Origin: Flavipsychrobacter sp.
GTDB lineage: Bacteria > Bacteroidota > Bacteroidia > Chitinophagales > Chitinophagaceae
Assembly (NCBI GenBank): GCA_016787265.1
Contig: JAEUVF010000016.1
Location: 186,001 to 250,000 of the forward strand
DNA length: 64,000 nucleotides
Direction: 5' to 3'
The translations under genes and the position numbers were made by a program. The notes under the pieces were generated by a model. The model was given only the letters and a program-made list of their open reading frames with translations. It ran no database searches and was not told the origin of the DNA. Positions 1 through 9,387 of the stretch are shown here, one piece after another; positions within the stretch are counted from its first letter, which is position 1; each line of letters starts with the position of its first letter.

Positions 1-859
1 CATGTTGCATTTCAAAATGAAAGCCTCTGGTGGTGCGGCCATCAGACCAGGTTTCCAATAGTTCATCCTCATTGGAATAGCGTTCGATGGTAGTGGAGCG
101 CCAGAAGCTGGGTAGTTTAATATAACCGGTGCTGCCAAACAGGTAACCTGTATTCGTGCCTTTGGAAACGATGGAGGTGTACAGGTTGGCGCTGGTGCTT
201 CCATACTCGAGCAGGATACCGGTGCGTTCATCCACACCACTTGCTGAAAGTTGTGCAGAGGCTATGATTTTAAACGGTGACCGATCCATAAAATAATTCG
301 CGAAGGCAATGGGGTAGATTCCAATATCCAGTAAAGCACCCCCGGCAAGCGCCGGGTTCCACAATCGCTCCACAGTTGGTTCAGAAGGAAAGCAGAAATC
401 AGCCTGGATTAATTTTAAATCACCAATTCGTCCTTCATGAACCCAGTTTCTGGCTATTTCAAGAGCTGGAATGAAATAGGTCCACATCGCTTCCATCAGA
501 AACTGATTGTTGCTTCTCGCAATCGAAATCAGGTCCTTCAATTGCCCCTGGTTCACACAAACAGGTTTCTCACAGAGCACGGCTTTCCCTGCTTGTAATG
601 CTGCACTTGCCTGGCTGAAGTGAAAACTGTGGGGCGTTGCAATATAAACTGCGTCGATATCAGGATGGTGTATCAGTTCTTCGTAATTCAACGCCTGGGG
701 AATAGCAAATTCATTGGCAAACCCCCGGGCTTTTTGTGCTTCACGGGATCCAATTGCGAGGAGATCCGCTCCATTCAGGTATTGGAAATCGGTGGCGAAG
801 GCCCGGGCTATTTTTCCAGCCCCCAAAATTCCCCAGCGAATGTTTTTTGTATTGTTCAT
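1..859 (-). CDS. Gfo/Idh/MocA family oxidoreductase, 3' end cut off by window
   Basis: Likely an NAD(P)-dependent sugar or cyclitol dehydrogenase; the substrate cannot be read from sequence. Starting at ATG 857-859 the reading frame stays open for 286 codons to the window edge, so the C-terminus is missing. A Rossmann fold begins at residue 9 with GILGAGKIA (residues 10-18), followed by the family EKP motif at residues 97-99 after a short beta strand (AVLCEKP). A GGALLDIGIYPI segment in the second half is typical of the alpha/beta C-terminal domain. There is no signal peptide, unlike the other family members in this window, so it is probably cytoplasmic. It lies one base downstream of the DinB-family gene and is very likely co-transcribed with it. 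Confidence 0.9.
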   Translation of the reverse strand, partial: MNNTKNIRWGILGAGKIARAFATDFQYLNGADLLAIGSREAQKARGFANEFAIPQALNYEELIHHPDIDAVYIATPHSFHFSQASAALQAGKAVLCEKPVCVNQGQLKDLISIARSNNQFLMEAMWTYFIPALEIARNWVHEGRIGDLKLIQADFCFPSEPTVERLWNPALAGGALLDIGIYPIAFANYFMDRSPFKIIASAQLSASGVDERTGILLEYGSTSANLYTSIVSKGTNTGYLFGSTGYIKLPSFWRSTTIERYSNEDELLETWSDGRTTRGFHFEMQH

Positions 860-860
860 G

Positions 861-1388
861 TTATGTTCTGTTTTGTTCCTGCAATACACGGGCAGTTACC
901 AGTGCCTGTCCCGTATGACGCATCATATGTTCTGCGGCATGAAATACGAGTCCAAACTGAGTGGTTGGTATTTTTTTTCTGCCGATATACCTCACTGCTG
1001 TTGGCGCATCTTCTCCCATGGTGGTAAGTTCCTGCAGACAGGTTTCTACCTGGGCATGTAATGCCTCTAATAAATGCCCGGGCGTTATTTGTTCATTTCG
1101 GACACCCTCTGTTTTCAGGTAACTGAGTTGTGCATCCGAAAGGCTGTTTTCTTTGGCGTAAGTATACAAACGATCCAGCACTCCAACAATATGCTGCAGG
1201 TGAAAACCAATGGATGCCATACCATAAAGTGGTTCCCAAAGTAATGCATCGGGTATGTTTTGAAGCGCCTGCTGCAATTCATCCCTCGATTGTAGCATAG
1301 CATGGGCAGCAGGCTGAAAGATGGGATGTATACCTTCTATCGGACCTCTTTGCCACCATTCCAGTGCAGGTGTGGTTGATTCAGTCAT
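861..1388 (-). CDS. DinB/YfiT-family putative metal-dependent protein
   Basis: This 175-residue protein fits the DinB four-helix-bundle superfamily, whose members bind a divalent metal through three histidines and include thiol S-transferases. Candidate ligands are H63/H66 in the GFHLQHIVGVLDR helix and H150/H154/H158 in FHAAEHMMRHTGQ, the usual positions in the second and fourth helices. No signal peptide or membrane segment is seen. Its stop is one base from the start of the following oxidoreductase, indicating an operon. The specific reaction is unknown; family membership is the secure part. Confidence 0.85.
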   Translation of the reverse strand: MTESTTPALEWWQRGPIEGIHPIFQPAAHAMLQSRDELQQALQNIPDALLWEPLYGMASIGFHLQHIVGVLDRLYTYAKENSLSDAQLSYLKTEGVRNEQITPGHLLEALHAQVETCLQELTTMGEDAPTAVRYIGRKKIPTTQFGLVFHAAEHMMRHTGQALVTARVLQEQNRT

Positions 1389-1409
1389 GATTTCGTTTGT
1401 TGGTTAGTG

Positions 1410-2441
1410 TTAGCGAAGCTTAACTCTCAACAGGTACATATCTGCAGTAATGTAAAGTGTTTTTTCATCTGCGGATAAGGCACAGTTGGAACTTGGTACT
1501 GGTAATTTAATGCGCCCCAGTGGTTGAGCGTCTTTATTAAAAATCCAGATGCCGCCCGGACCGGTAGCATACACATTACCGGACTTGTCAATTTTAAAAC
1601 CATCTGGTCCGCCGGGAGTAGTTTTGGCATAATTGCTGGCATCAAAGAAAATGCGGGCATTTGTCAGGCTGTCGCCATTTCCAAGATCAAACGCATACCA
1701 GACCGCTTTTTCAGATTCCGAGTTGGCAACGATCAGGGTTTTGCCATCGGGCATTAAACCGATTCCATTCGGACGATTGATACTATCAACCAGCAGGTCT
1801 ACCTTTCCGTTTGTGCCTACCCGGTAGACACCCTGGTAAGGTGCCGCTTTTGTACTGTCGTCTATATATTTTTCAAGTCCGTAAGGTGGATCGGTAAAAT
1901 AGATATCTCCATTCGGATGCAGAACAGCATCATTGGGGCTATCAAATTTTTTTCCCTGGTACTCACCGGCAAGGGTTGTGAATTTGGGTTCGGGTTTGTT
2001 AATCGGCGCCTCCATCCGGGCAATGCGGCGATCACCGTGCTGGCATAAAATAAGTTGGCCGGTTTTGTCAAGCAGCAATCCGTTAGAACCAAGTTCTCCC
2101 CCTCGGGGTGTTTCACCTGTATAACCGGCTGGTTTCAGGTATAGTTCTTTACCACCTTTTTCGGACCATTTGAAAATTGCATTATTGGGAATATCTGAGA
2201 ACAGCAGCATCTGTTCGGATTCCACCCAAAGGGGTCCTTCACTCCATTCAAAGCCATCAGCAACGATTTCTACTTTGGCATCGGTGCTTACGAGTTCCCG
2301 AAAGGTTGGATCCAATTCTTCAATAGAACCAAGCTGCTCATAGGTTTTGGAGCCTGAACAGGCCATAACAAAACCAATACTGCAGGTTATCAGCAGTTTC
2401 TGACAGATTTTTCGGTAACTTAAATCAATAATGAGTGGCAT
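1410..2441 (-). CDS. SMP-30/gluconolactonase-family lipoprotein
   Basis: Predicted lactonase-type six-bladed beta-propeller. The frame is open further upstream, but the ATG at 2439-2441 is preferred because it yields a clean lipoprotein leader with Cys28 after FVMA, and it leaves 50 bases before the divergent neighbour. Family signatures are WSEGPLW near residue 65, SPNDAVLHPNGDIYFTDPPYG in the middle, RPNGIGLMPDGKTL and GGPDGFKIDKSGNVY; the Glu, Asn and Asp in these segments correspond to the divalent metal ligands of the family. Likely anchored in an outer or inner membrane leaflet facing the periplasm. Hydrolysis of a sugar lactone is the plausible role, and a product of a nearby Gfo/Idh/MocA dehydrogenase could be the substrate, but that link is inference. 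Confidence 0.88.
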   Translation of the reverse strand: MPLIIDLSYRKICQKLLITCSIGFVMACSGSKTYEQLGSIEELDPTFRELVSTDAKVEIVADGFEWSEGPLWVESEQMLLFSDIPNNAIFKWSEKGGKELYLKPAGYTGETPRGGELGSNGLLLDKTGQLILCQHGDRRIARMEAPINKPEPKFTTLAGEYQGKKFDSPNDAVLHPNGDIYFTDPPYGLEKYIDDSTKAAPYQGVYRVGTNGKVDLLVDSINRPNGIGLMPDGKTLIVANSESEKAVWYAFDLGNGDSLTNARIFFDASNYAKTTPGGPDGFKIDKSGNVYATGPGGIWIFNKDAQPLGRIKLPVPSSNCALSADEKTLYITADMYLLRVKLR

Positions 2442-2491
2442 GGCATTCGTGTTTGATAGCCTGAAAATACAACTTCTAAAAAAGCCTGCTG

Positions 2492-3778
2492 ATGCAACGT
2501 CGAAAATTCCTGAAGCTTTCTTCCACTGGTTTACTGGTTCCGGCATTACCGGGCTTTATTACTCTTACCAAGTATGCAAAATATAGAACTGCCCTGATCG
2601 GTTGTGGCTGGTGGGGTATGAATATCCTTCGGGAAGGCATTGCAGCTGGTTCTTCCAAAGTTGTGGCAATTTGTGATGTGGATGGCAGACACCTTAAAGC
2701 AGCTGGGGCTGAGATCAGTACATTGAATGGAGATCAACCAAAAGCGTATAAAGATTACCGTGAATTGCTACAGAAGGAAAAGCCTGAAGTTGTGATAGTG
2801 GCCACACCGGATCACTGGCATCCTTTGATCTGTATAGCTGCTATTGAATCAGGTGCGCATGTGTATGTTGAGAAACCAATTGGTCATACCATCAATGAAG
2901 GCAAAGCAATGGTAAAAGCAGCAAGGGCCGCAAACAGGGTAGTGCAGGTAGGTACACACCGGAGGGTATCCCCGCATAACAAGTCTGCCATGGAATTTTT
3001 GAGATCCGGAAAAGCCGGTAAGATTGGCATGGTAAGAGCTTTTGTGCATTATGGAGGCGGACCGGGAGAGAAAATCCCGGATTCAGAAGCTCCTGCCGAA
3101 CTGGATTGGGATTTCTGGTGCGGACCAGCTCCCTACAGACCGTATAATTCGGCTATCCATCCCCGTGGGTTCCGGCAATTCATGGACTATGCCAATGGTC
3201 AGTTAGGAGATTGGGGTATTCACTGGATGGATCAGATTCTCTGGTGGACAGAAGAAAAGGGTCCGCGTAAGATCTTCTCAAGCGCATCCCGTCAAATAAG
3301 AAAAGATACAACGGATGCCCCTGATACCCAGGTTGTCAATTATGAATTTGAATCCTTTCAGGCGGTTTGGGAACATCGGCTTTATGCAGCTAATGAAGCC
3401 GAGAAAACCAATGTAGGCTGTTATTTCTATGGCACGGAAGGAACTTTCCACCTGGGGTGGCTGGATGGCTGGACTTTCTATCCCTCCAATAAAAATAAGC
3501 CGGTTATTCATGAAGAACCGAAACTTCACACGGTGGACAATCACAATGTAAAGGAGTTATGGGCGGATTTTATTGCAGCCATTGAAAACAAACGGCGACC
3601 CATATGCGATATTGAAATTGGTCATCGATCAACTAATATGAGTTTGCTGGGGGTGCTATCTGCCAAAGCCGGAAGAAGCATAGAATGGAATGTTGATACC
3701 GAGCAGATCCTGAATGATCCGGAAGCGGCCAAACTTTTACAACGACCTTATCGGGGTCCCTGGACCTATCCGGTTTGA
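2492..3778 (+). CDS. Tat-exported Gfo/Idh/MocA family oxidoreductase
   Basis: A 428-residue secreted dehydrogenase-like protein. The N-terminus MQRRKFLKLSSTG carries a twin-arginine motif followed by a hydrophobic stretch ending near residue 25, so it is probably exported folded with its cofactor. The nucleotide-binding domain shows GCGWWG at residues 37-42 and the EKP motif at 127-129. The C-terminal half contains WDFWCGPAP and GDWGIHWMDQILWW, segments common in the exported Bacteroidota/Planctomycetota subgroup. It is transcribed divergently from the SMP-30 gene across 50 bases and converges on the GH13 gene with a six-base gap. The substrate is unknown. Confidence 0.92.
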   Translation: MQRRKFLKLSSTGLLVPALPGFITLTKYAKYRTALIGCGWWGMNILREGIAAGSSKVVAICDVDGRHLKAAGAEISTLNGDQPKAYKDYRELLQKEKPEVVIVATPDHWHPLICIAAIESGAHVYVEKPIGHTINEGKAMVKAARAANRVVQVGTHRRVSPHNKSAMEFLRSGKAGKIGMVRAFVHYGGGPGEKIPDSEAPAELDWDFWCGPAPYRPYNSAIHPRGFRQFMDYANGQLGDWGIHWMDQILWWTEEKGPRKIFSSASRQIRKDTTDAPDTQVVNYEFESFQAVWEHRLYAANEAEKTNVGCYFYGTEGTFHLGWLDGWTFYPSNKNKPVIHEEPKLHTVDNHNVKELWADFIAAIENKRRPICDIEIGHRSTNMSLLGVLSAKAGRSIEWNVDTEQILNDPEAAKLLQRPYRGPWTYPV

Positions 3779-3784
3779 AAATGA

Positions 3785-5650
3785 TTATTTTTCGAATTTC
3801 AAAACAAGAGATTCATAGGCAGGGACCTGAACACTGATACTGCCTTCACCTTTACTAACGGTAAGCAATAATTGATTTTTCCCAAACAGCACCTGGCTCG
3901 TAGGATAAGTACCATTATTCACAGACCATTTTTGTATCAGATCTGAAGGAATAGTTAGTTTTCCTGAATAAAGCTGGTCGGAAAAATTACTGAGAACAAT
4001 TAGTTTGGTTTTGTCATCCCATCGGCTAAATGCAAATAGTTTATCGTGATAACTGTCTGTATGTTGCCGGTTGTGAAACTGGATTTCAGCGTAGTTGCCT
4101 TTTAAAACGGGCTCACTGATGGTAAACTGCAACAATTCCTGGTAGAAACTACGTAATTTCCTTTCCAGCTCGCTGGATTGTCCGCCATCAAATTTCCCCT
4201 TATTCATCCATCGTTGGTGATAAGGAACACCTGCATAATCAAAAATACTGGTGCGGGTGGGCTGCCCGAATCCACCTGCTTCAGCGCCGGGTTCCCCGAG
4301 TTCCTGTCCAAAATAAATAAGGGTGGGAGAGGTAGAAATGAGGGCAGAAACGACCATCGCCGGTTTGGCTTTTTCGGGATTTCCGGCAAAAGCGGGACTG
4401 GCAATTCGTTGTTCATCGTGGTTCTCGAGGAAGTGTAACATGTGGTGTTCAATATCCGCCATTCCCTTTTGAATAGCTGCGAGGTTATCGGTACTTCCAT
4501 GACCCTGGATGATGTGCTTCAAAGTGTCGTAAAATTCAACTTTATCGTAGAGATAATCCATCTTTCCCAAATAGATATATGGACGGTAAAGGCTTGGGTT
4601 GTACACTTCAGCCAGCAACAATGCTTTGGGATAGCTGGTTTTGATGGAGGAATTCATATAACTCCAGAATTCAACCGGTACCATTTCTGCCATATCAAAG
4701 CGAAATCCATCAACACCCATATTCAGCCAGTACAGGGCAATATCCCTGAATTTTTTCCAGGAAGAGGGGACGGATTTATTCTTCCAGAATTGGAAGTGGT
4801 CATCAATGCCAAGATTGGCGTACGTAGTGGGTAGGGTGTCAAAGTCTTTGCTGCCATCCGGACGAATGCCATAATTGATCTTCACGGTTTCATACCAGTC
4901 GTCCTGTTTCGGTTGGGCAAGCCGACTTCCATTGCCGGTCCATTTAGCAGGTAGTTCATGAAATTTACCATCACTCAAAGGATGAGGAGCGCCTCCCAGG
5001 GGTTTATATCCAACGGCGACGGGTACCCGAAAACTATCACCAGGCAGGTAATAAAAATTATTTTCGCGATGGTATTCTTTGGAAATGTCATCATCCACTC
5101 CAAAATCCCGCACACTATCAGGTTTGGAAAGGGAAATGTAGTGCCTGGCAACATGGTTGGGAACAATATCGATGATAAGTTTTAATCCGTTTTTATGCGT
5201 TCTGTCAATGAGTGCTTTGAACTCATCCAGACGTTTAGCAGGATCAATTGCCAGATCAGGATTTACATTATAATAATCTTTCACTGCATAAGGGGAGCCG
5301 GCTCTTCCTTTCACCACGTCCGGATCATCTGCTGAAATGCCCACTGCCGAATAATCCCGGATTACTGCATGATGAGGCACACCGGTATACCAGATATGGG
5401 TAACACCTAAGTTGCGGATGGATTGCAGGGCGGTGTCAGTAAAATCATTGAATTTTCCCACACCATTTTCTTCGATGGTACCCCAGGGTTTGTTAGTAGT
5501 ATTGGTATTGCCAAACAGCCGGGTAAATACCTGGTAAATGACAATTTTTTTCTCATTAACGGCATTGGATCCGGATGGCTGATCAGAAGGCTTTTGTTTA
5601 CATCCAGGAGCCATGACAAATAGTGTTATAAATAATATGGTTGCTTTCAT
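3785..5650 (-). CDS. GH13 alpha-amylase-family lipoprotein
   Basis: Cell-envelope alpha-glucan hydrolase or transglycosylase. The leader ends in MAPGC with the lipidated Cys at residue 17. All four GH13 signature regions are present: DIVPNH (161-166); FRFD with nucleophile D319; LLAEVY with acid/base E348; and ENHD with the transition-state stabiliser at 411-412. The remaining C-terminal part forms a beta-sandwich domain C, giving the usual length of about 620 residues. Its ATG overlaps the stop of the LytTR regulator by four bases, so it is translationally coupled to the two-component pair. Exact specificity (amylase, neopullulanase, trehalose-type) cannot be decided from motifs. Confidence 0.93.
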   Translation of the reverse strand: MKATILFITLFVMAPGCKQKPSDQPSGSNAVNEKKIVIYQVFTRLFGNTNTTNKPWGTIEENGVGKFNDFTDTALQSIRNLGVTHIWYTGVPHHAVIRDYSAVGISADDPDVVKGRAGSPYAVKDYYNVNPDLAIDPAKRLDEFKALIDRTHKNGLKLIIDIVPNHVARHYISLSKPDSVRDFGVDDDISKEYHRENNFYYLPGDSFRVPVAVGYKPLGGAPHPLSDGKFHELPAKWTGNGSRLAQPKQDDWYETVKINYGIRPDGSKDFDTLPTTYANLGIDDHFQFWKNKSVPSSWKKFRDIALYWLNMGVDGFRFDMAEMVPVEFWSYMNSSIKTSYPKALLLAEVYNPSLYRPYIYLGKMDYLYDKVEFYDTLKHIIQGHGSTDNLAAIQKGMADIEHHMLHFLENHDEQRIASPAFAGNPEKAKPAMVVSALISTSPTLIYFGQELGEPGAEAGGFGQPTRTSIFDYAGVPYHQRWMNKGKFDGGQSSELERKLRSFYQELLQFTISEPVLKGNYAEIQFHNRQHTDSYHDKLFAFSRWDDKTKLIVLSNFSDQLYSGKLTIPSDLIQKWSVNNGTYPTSQVLFGKNQLLLTVSKGEGSISVQVPAYESLVLKFEK

Positions 5651-6348
5651 TTTTTCAGGAGTTTGTTGTGAAGGATTTTTTCCAGCACAGTTTCTTTCAG
5701 GGATCTTGAAATGCTCACTTCCATATCCTGCAATTGAATAAGATTACCTTCAACACCTGTAATTTTATTCATGTTAATGATGCTCGATTTATGTACCTGG
5801 ATAAACTGATCGGGTAATTGTTCCAGAACTTGCTTCATGGTCATGTGTACCAGGTGTTTTTGTGTGGAGGTATGAATGCAAATATAATTCTCCATACCTT
5901 CCAGCAGCAGGATCTCATTCCATTGGAGTTTTAGGTATTTTCCATCTGATTTGATAAAAAATTCATCTGACCCGGAGGATGTTTCGTTCTTGTAAAAATA
6001 GTCCCGGGCTTTATTAGCGGATTTTAAAAATCGATCGAACGAGATTGGTTTTAACAGGTAATCCAGCACATCCAGTTCATATCCTTTGATGGCATATTGT
6101 TCATAGGCAGTTGTGAAAATAACTTTCGGTGGGTGGGCGAGTGATTGCAACAGGTCAATCCCACTGATATAGGGCATTTCTATATCGAGGAATACCAGGT
6201 CAACCGGCTGCTGGTGAAGTTGGTTGTTGAGGCTTACAGCGTCTTCGCATTCAGCCAAGAGGGTCAGGAAATCAATTTTTTCAATATAGTTTCGAAGGCC
6301 AGCTCTTGCAATAGGCTCATCATCTGTTATGAGGCAGGTGATTTTCAT
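5647..6348 (-). CDS. LytTR-family response regulator
   Basis: A 233-residue response regulator. The receiver domain spans about residues 1-115, with acidic residues D9/D10 and phospho-acceptor D55 in LVFLDIEMP. It is followed by a LytTR DNA-binding domain from about 130 to 228, including IQVHKSSIINMNKI and a final SRSLK segment. Such proteins bind direct repeats upstream of target promoters. The start overlaps the kinase gene by four bases (ATGA) and its end overlaps the amylase start by four bases. The partner kinase is certain from context; the target genes are not. Confidence 0.95.
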   Translation of the reverse strand: MKITCLITDDEPIARAGLRNYIEKIDFLTLLAECEDAVSLNNQLHQQPVDLVFLDIEMPYISGIDLLQSLAHPPKVIFTTAYEQYAIKGYELDVLDYLLKPISFDRFLKSANKARDYFYKNETSSGSDEFFIKSDGKYLKLQWNEILLLEGMENYICIHTSTQKHLVHMTMKQVLEQLPDQFIQVHKSSIINMNKITGVEGNLIQLQDMEVSISRSLKETVLEKILHNKLLKK

Positions 6349-7412
6349 AATTCGATACTAAGTTCGGCATGAAACATGCTATCCGTTTTTTGATGTTGAA
6401 ACCGGTGTTTGCCTGGATACAGTAAATGTAACCGTTTTTGAAGATTTGTCAACCCAATGCCCCCTTTATTGTGGTTTTGGGCAATGGCAGGAATGGAGTT
6501 GGTAACCTGATACTGTAGTTGTCCGTTTTCCAGTTTGATATCAATGTTGATTTTATAGGTGCCCCCGACGTACTTAAAGGCATTTTCTACCAGGGGCAGC
6601 AGCAGCAGCGGATATAGTTGTGCCTCATGGGTGGATGAAGGCCAGTTGATGACCAGATCCAACTGACTGTTCGCGCGTTGTTGTTGCAGGTCGATGAAAT
6701 TCTTCAAATGGGTAAGTTCGCGCTCCAATGGTACTTTTGCATCCTGATCGTACAACTGATAGCGAAGTAAATCAGCCAGTTTTTCCAGAGTAAAACGGGC
6801 GCTGGAATTCTTTTCATCAATCTGGAAATACAAGGTATTCAATGCGTTGAACAGAAAGTGCGGGTGAAACTGAGCTTTGAGTAACTGCAGTTCATTTTCC
6901 AGTTTGTCCTTATTGATTCTTTCCAGTTGTAATGTCTGTTCATAGGTGGTATGAATGTATTGTTGTCCCTGTTTAACGCTAAAGTAAAACAACCAGAAGC
7001 TGACAATGGTAAAACTCAGGATGACTACATCATACCATTGCAAACCATCATCTGTCCATTGGGCAAGTGGAAACACAAAACAGATCACAACCAATTCCAG
7101 GTAAACGGCAAGTGATAAAAACTGTTTGAGCGAAGCGGAAGGCCCCGGTTGAATTTTGTTATCGTCCGCCAGTTGCTGAAGAAAGCTGTTGGTCACAAAT
7201 TCAAAAATGAAACTGATCAGCACACAGCCCAGTATTTCCGCCAAATTGGTTTGAAGCGGGCGCAACCAGAATTTGGTTTCAGATATAACGTCGTTGAGTA
7301 ACCGAACAAAACCATAGGTCATCATTCCGTAGAGTATGATGAACAGAATCCTGCGAAGAGGCCAATTTTGTTTGGCGACCTTTTTAAATGTATCGGATTG
7401 AATGAGCAGCAT
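6345..7412 (-). CDS. LytS/YehU-type membrane sensor histidine kinase
   Basis: A 355-residue sensor kinase of the His_kinase (PF06580) class. Four hydrophobic segments occupy roughly residues 20-150, with little extracytoplasmic sequence. A short coiled coil (155-180) leads to the phosphorylation motif QFHPHFLFNALN, in which H185 is the likely phospho-acceptor. The ATPase domain shows LPLVENAFKY with N277 and the glycine box KGGIGLTNLQKRL near 317. It probably senses a membrane-associated or intramembrane signal. Six bases separate it from the upstream acyltransferase gene, and it overlaps the regulator gene by four. Confidence 0.94.
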   Translation of the reverse strand: MLLIQSDTFKKVAKQNWPLRRILFIILYGMMTYGFVRLLNDVISETKFWLRPLQTNLAEILGCVLISFIFEFVTNSFLQQLADDNKIQPGPSASLKQFLSLAVYLELVVICFVFPLAQWTDDGLQWYDVVILSFTIVSFWLFYFSVKQGQQYIHTTYEQTLQLERINKDKLENELQLLKAQFHPHFLFNALNTLYFQIDEKNSSARFTLEKLADLLRYQLYDQDAKVPLERELTHLKNFIDLQQQRANSQLDLVINWPSSTHEAQLYPLLLLPLVENAFKYVGGTYKINIDIKLENGQLQYQVTNSIPAIAQNHNKGGIGLTNLQKRLHLLYPGKHRFQHQKTDSMFHAELSIEL

Positions 7413-7418
7413 ACGGCG

Positions 7419-8579
7419 TCAGGATTGTTTTTTTGAATCGGATTTCATACCGAAAAGTATTCCAATTGAAGGGAAAGGTCGGATAAACAGGTGAAAAATA
7501 AACAGGCAAAGGAAGAGAGTTGTCAGGGTTAGAAAAACCCATTTAAAGAATACTGTATCTGGGGTCTGGACTACATAATAAGCAAGGATTACGATAATTG
7601 TCTGATGTAAAATATAAAAAGGATAAATAAGCTGGTTAACATAGGGCAAAAAAGAGTGAGATTTGTTCAGGTATTTTTTGCCATATCCCACCAGGGTAAA
7701 TACCCAGAGCCAGGTTAGAACAGGTTGACGTGCAAGGTATAGCCAGGTAAACCAGGAGTTGGTGTCATGGCTGCCATCAAACCAGTTATAGTCATTCCAG
7801 CGAAGCGCATTGATCAGTATTAAAAGTAAAAAACCAAGGCTTAGGGAAAGTCGGCGATTGCGTTCCAGGCTATCCAGGAGAGTTGGTTCAATGAGACAAA
7901 CGAAACCCGCCAGTACAAAAAGCAACCAGTAAATAAAGTAAACCGGATCGTCAACAAGAGCATTCGTTTGGGGATAATGTAAAATGCCCGCAGTGTAAAT
8001 AAGTACGGAAGGTACCATCAGTAAATAAATCCGTTTTCCTTTTGACAGCCGGACAAGAAACCGTTTGAAACCATCGGCGCTGCTACTTTTACACCAGGTA
8101 AAAAATGGCGCGAACAGTATATCATATAGAAACAGATAGGCAATAAACCAGAGGTGATGCCAGCTCATATTTCCTTCCGGATAGGGGCCAGAGGAGAAAA
8201 GCTGGCTATAAAAATCCAGGAAGCTACCTGTATAACCCTGATGTTTTCTTTCCATATACACCTGGGGCGGAATAATGAGCAGCATGCCTGCTACCAATGG
8301 CAGGAACAGTCTTTTCAGCCGGAGTAAGATGAAAGATCCGGCCGTTCTTTTTTTGACCATATACCAGGTAACTGCGCCGGAAAGGAAAAAGAGCAGGGGC
8401 ATTCTGAACCGGCTGAGGAAGAAATTAAATTCATCCAGGAGATTACTTTTCTCCAGGTTATTGATATGCCAGGGATCATCCGGGATAAAGGGTCGGGCAC
8501 TATGGTAAAGTAATACACCGAGAATGGCGAGGACCCGGAGCCAGTCGATAAAGGCAAGACGGGTAGAAGGTTGGTTCAT
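7419..8579 (-). CDS. Acyltransferase family 3 membrane protein
   Basis: A 386-residue integral membrane O-acyltransferase (OafA/NodX-like). The N-terminus has the family motif RLAFIDWLRVLAILGVLLYH, whose conserved His ends TM1, and about ten hydrophobic segments follow. MSWHHLWFIAYLFLYD in the middle is also typical. Members transfer acyl groups to sugars on envelope glycans. It is the first gene of a tight minus-strand series running into the LytS/LytR pair and GH13, so a glycan-modification role coupled to that sensor is plausible but inferred. A TAGGTTTG hexamer-type -7 element lies on the minus strand at 8595-8602 just before the start. Confidence 0.9.
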   Translation of the reverse strand: MNQPSTRLAFIDWLRVLAILGVLLYHSARPFIPDDPWHINNLEKSNLLDEFNFFLSRFRMPLLFFLSGAVTWYMVKKRTAGSFILLRLKRLFLPLVAGMLLIIPPQVYMERKHQGYTGSFLDFYSQLFSSGPYPEGNMSWHHLWFIAYLFLYDILFAPFFTWCKSSSADGFKRFLVRLSKGKRIYLLMVPSVLIYTAGILHYPQTNALVDDPVYFIYWLLFVLAGFVCLIEPTLLDSLERNRRLSLSLGFLLLILINALRWNDYNWFDGSHDTNSWFTWLYLARQPVLTWLWVFTLVGYGKKYLNKSHSFLPYVNQLIYPFYILHQTIIVILAYYVVQTPDTVFFKWVFLTLTTLFLCLFIFHLFIRPFPSIGILFGMKSDSKKQS

Positions 8580-8672
8580 ATAGAAATCTTTTCACAAACC
8601 TAGCAGAACTATGGAAGGTGAATGGGAGGGTTTGACGAACTGTCAGAATTCTTTGACGAATTACAGGAGCAC

Positions 8673-9248
8673 TTAAAATCGAAGGTTGCAGTAGTATGCC
8701 CGGGTACTATCAGTTGATAAAAAGAGCAGTTGTTCTGACTTAGCTTTTGGGTCGGTAAACTTGAAAGCAAGTGCGGAATCACCCAGTGCAGCAGTAACAA
8801 ACCAGGACGGCTTTTCGTTCACGGCCGGCTCGGCAAACTGTATGCCTTCCTTATTCAGTTTAGTAAATTGATAAGGATGTTGTGCAATAATTCTGGCAGC
8901 TTCCTGGGGGCAGGTGGTAAATTCCAGCCAGATGCAGCAATCCACAAGAGGTACTACGCGATCTTTGGAATTTATAACCTGCAGGCAGGATTGATTAGTG
9001 TTGCCAAAAAGATCAGTATAGATTGCATCACCTGGTCTGGGTTCAATCGCTTTTTCCACTTTGCCGGCAACTTTGTGGTAAGTTTTGGAAAGAATATGAT
9101 ATAAGCTGATACTTCCAGTGATAATGGAGAGTGCCAATGGAATAAGTGATACCAAAGCAAGGCTCTTTTTCTTTTGGTAGATGCTGATCGCCAGAAGGCA
9201 AACAAACCCAAGAAATAGTCCGATAGTAATTAGAATCCATGTCCACAT
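8673..9248 (-). CDS. Hypothetical membrane-anchored protein
   Basis: Not assigned to a family. This 191-residue protein has two N-terminal hydrophobic segments (about residues 3-25 and 30-55) joined by a short basic loop QKKKS, then a soluble domain of about 135 residues. That domain contains two cysteines close together (DCCIWLEFTTC) and reads like an extracytoplasmic sensor or binding domain. It sits between the acyltransferase and the acetyltransferase remnant with no clear operon partner. Coding potential is supported by length, clean ATG and amino-acid composition. Confidence 0.7.
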   Translation of the reverse strand: MWTWILITIGLFLGFVCLLAISIYQKKKSLALVSLIPLALSIITGSISLYHILSKTYHKVAGKVEKAIEPRPGDAIYTDLFGNTNQSCLQVINSKDRVVPLVDCCIWLEFTTCPQEAARIIAQHPYQFTKLNKEGIQFAEPAVNEKPSWFVTAALGDSALAFKFTDPKAKSEQLLFLSTDSTRAYYCNLRF

Positions 9249-9288
9249 AGAAGTAATATAAGGAAGATTTTTTAAATAAACTGCGGTA

Positions 9289-9387
9289 TCAGGCTTTTGC
9301 CGGGATACCTTTTACGGTAATACCAGCTGGAACATCCTGTGCAATAACTGCGCCATCGGCAATGATGGGGTTGATCGATTGAATGCA
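9289..9387 (-). pseudogene. 3' remnant of a hexapeptide-repeat acetyltransferase
   Basis: Directly after the flippase stop codon (TGA at 9388-9390), and in the same frame, 32 codons run to a second TGA at 9289-9291. They encode ...INPIIADGAVIAQDV followed by PAGITVKGIPAKA, the characteristic C-terminus of left-handed beta-helix sugar O-acetyltransferases (ADGAVV-x-x-DVPAG-x-x-x-x-GxPAK). There is no upstream part of such a gene and no start codon in this frame, so it looks like a deletion scar in which most of an acetyltransferase was lost. Flippase and acetyltransferase genes are common neighbours in polysaccharide loci. The identification is by motif only. Confidence 0.7.

Noticed and set aside
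5647..7412. Agr-type quorum-sensing pair
   Set aside because: No peptide precursor or processing gene is adjacent, and the kinase is of the LytS/YehU class with intramembrane helices; the output neighbours are glycan enzymes.
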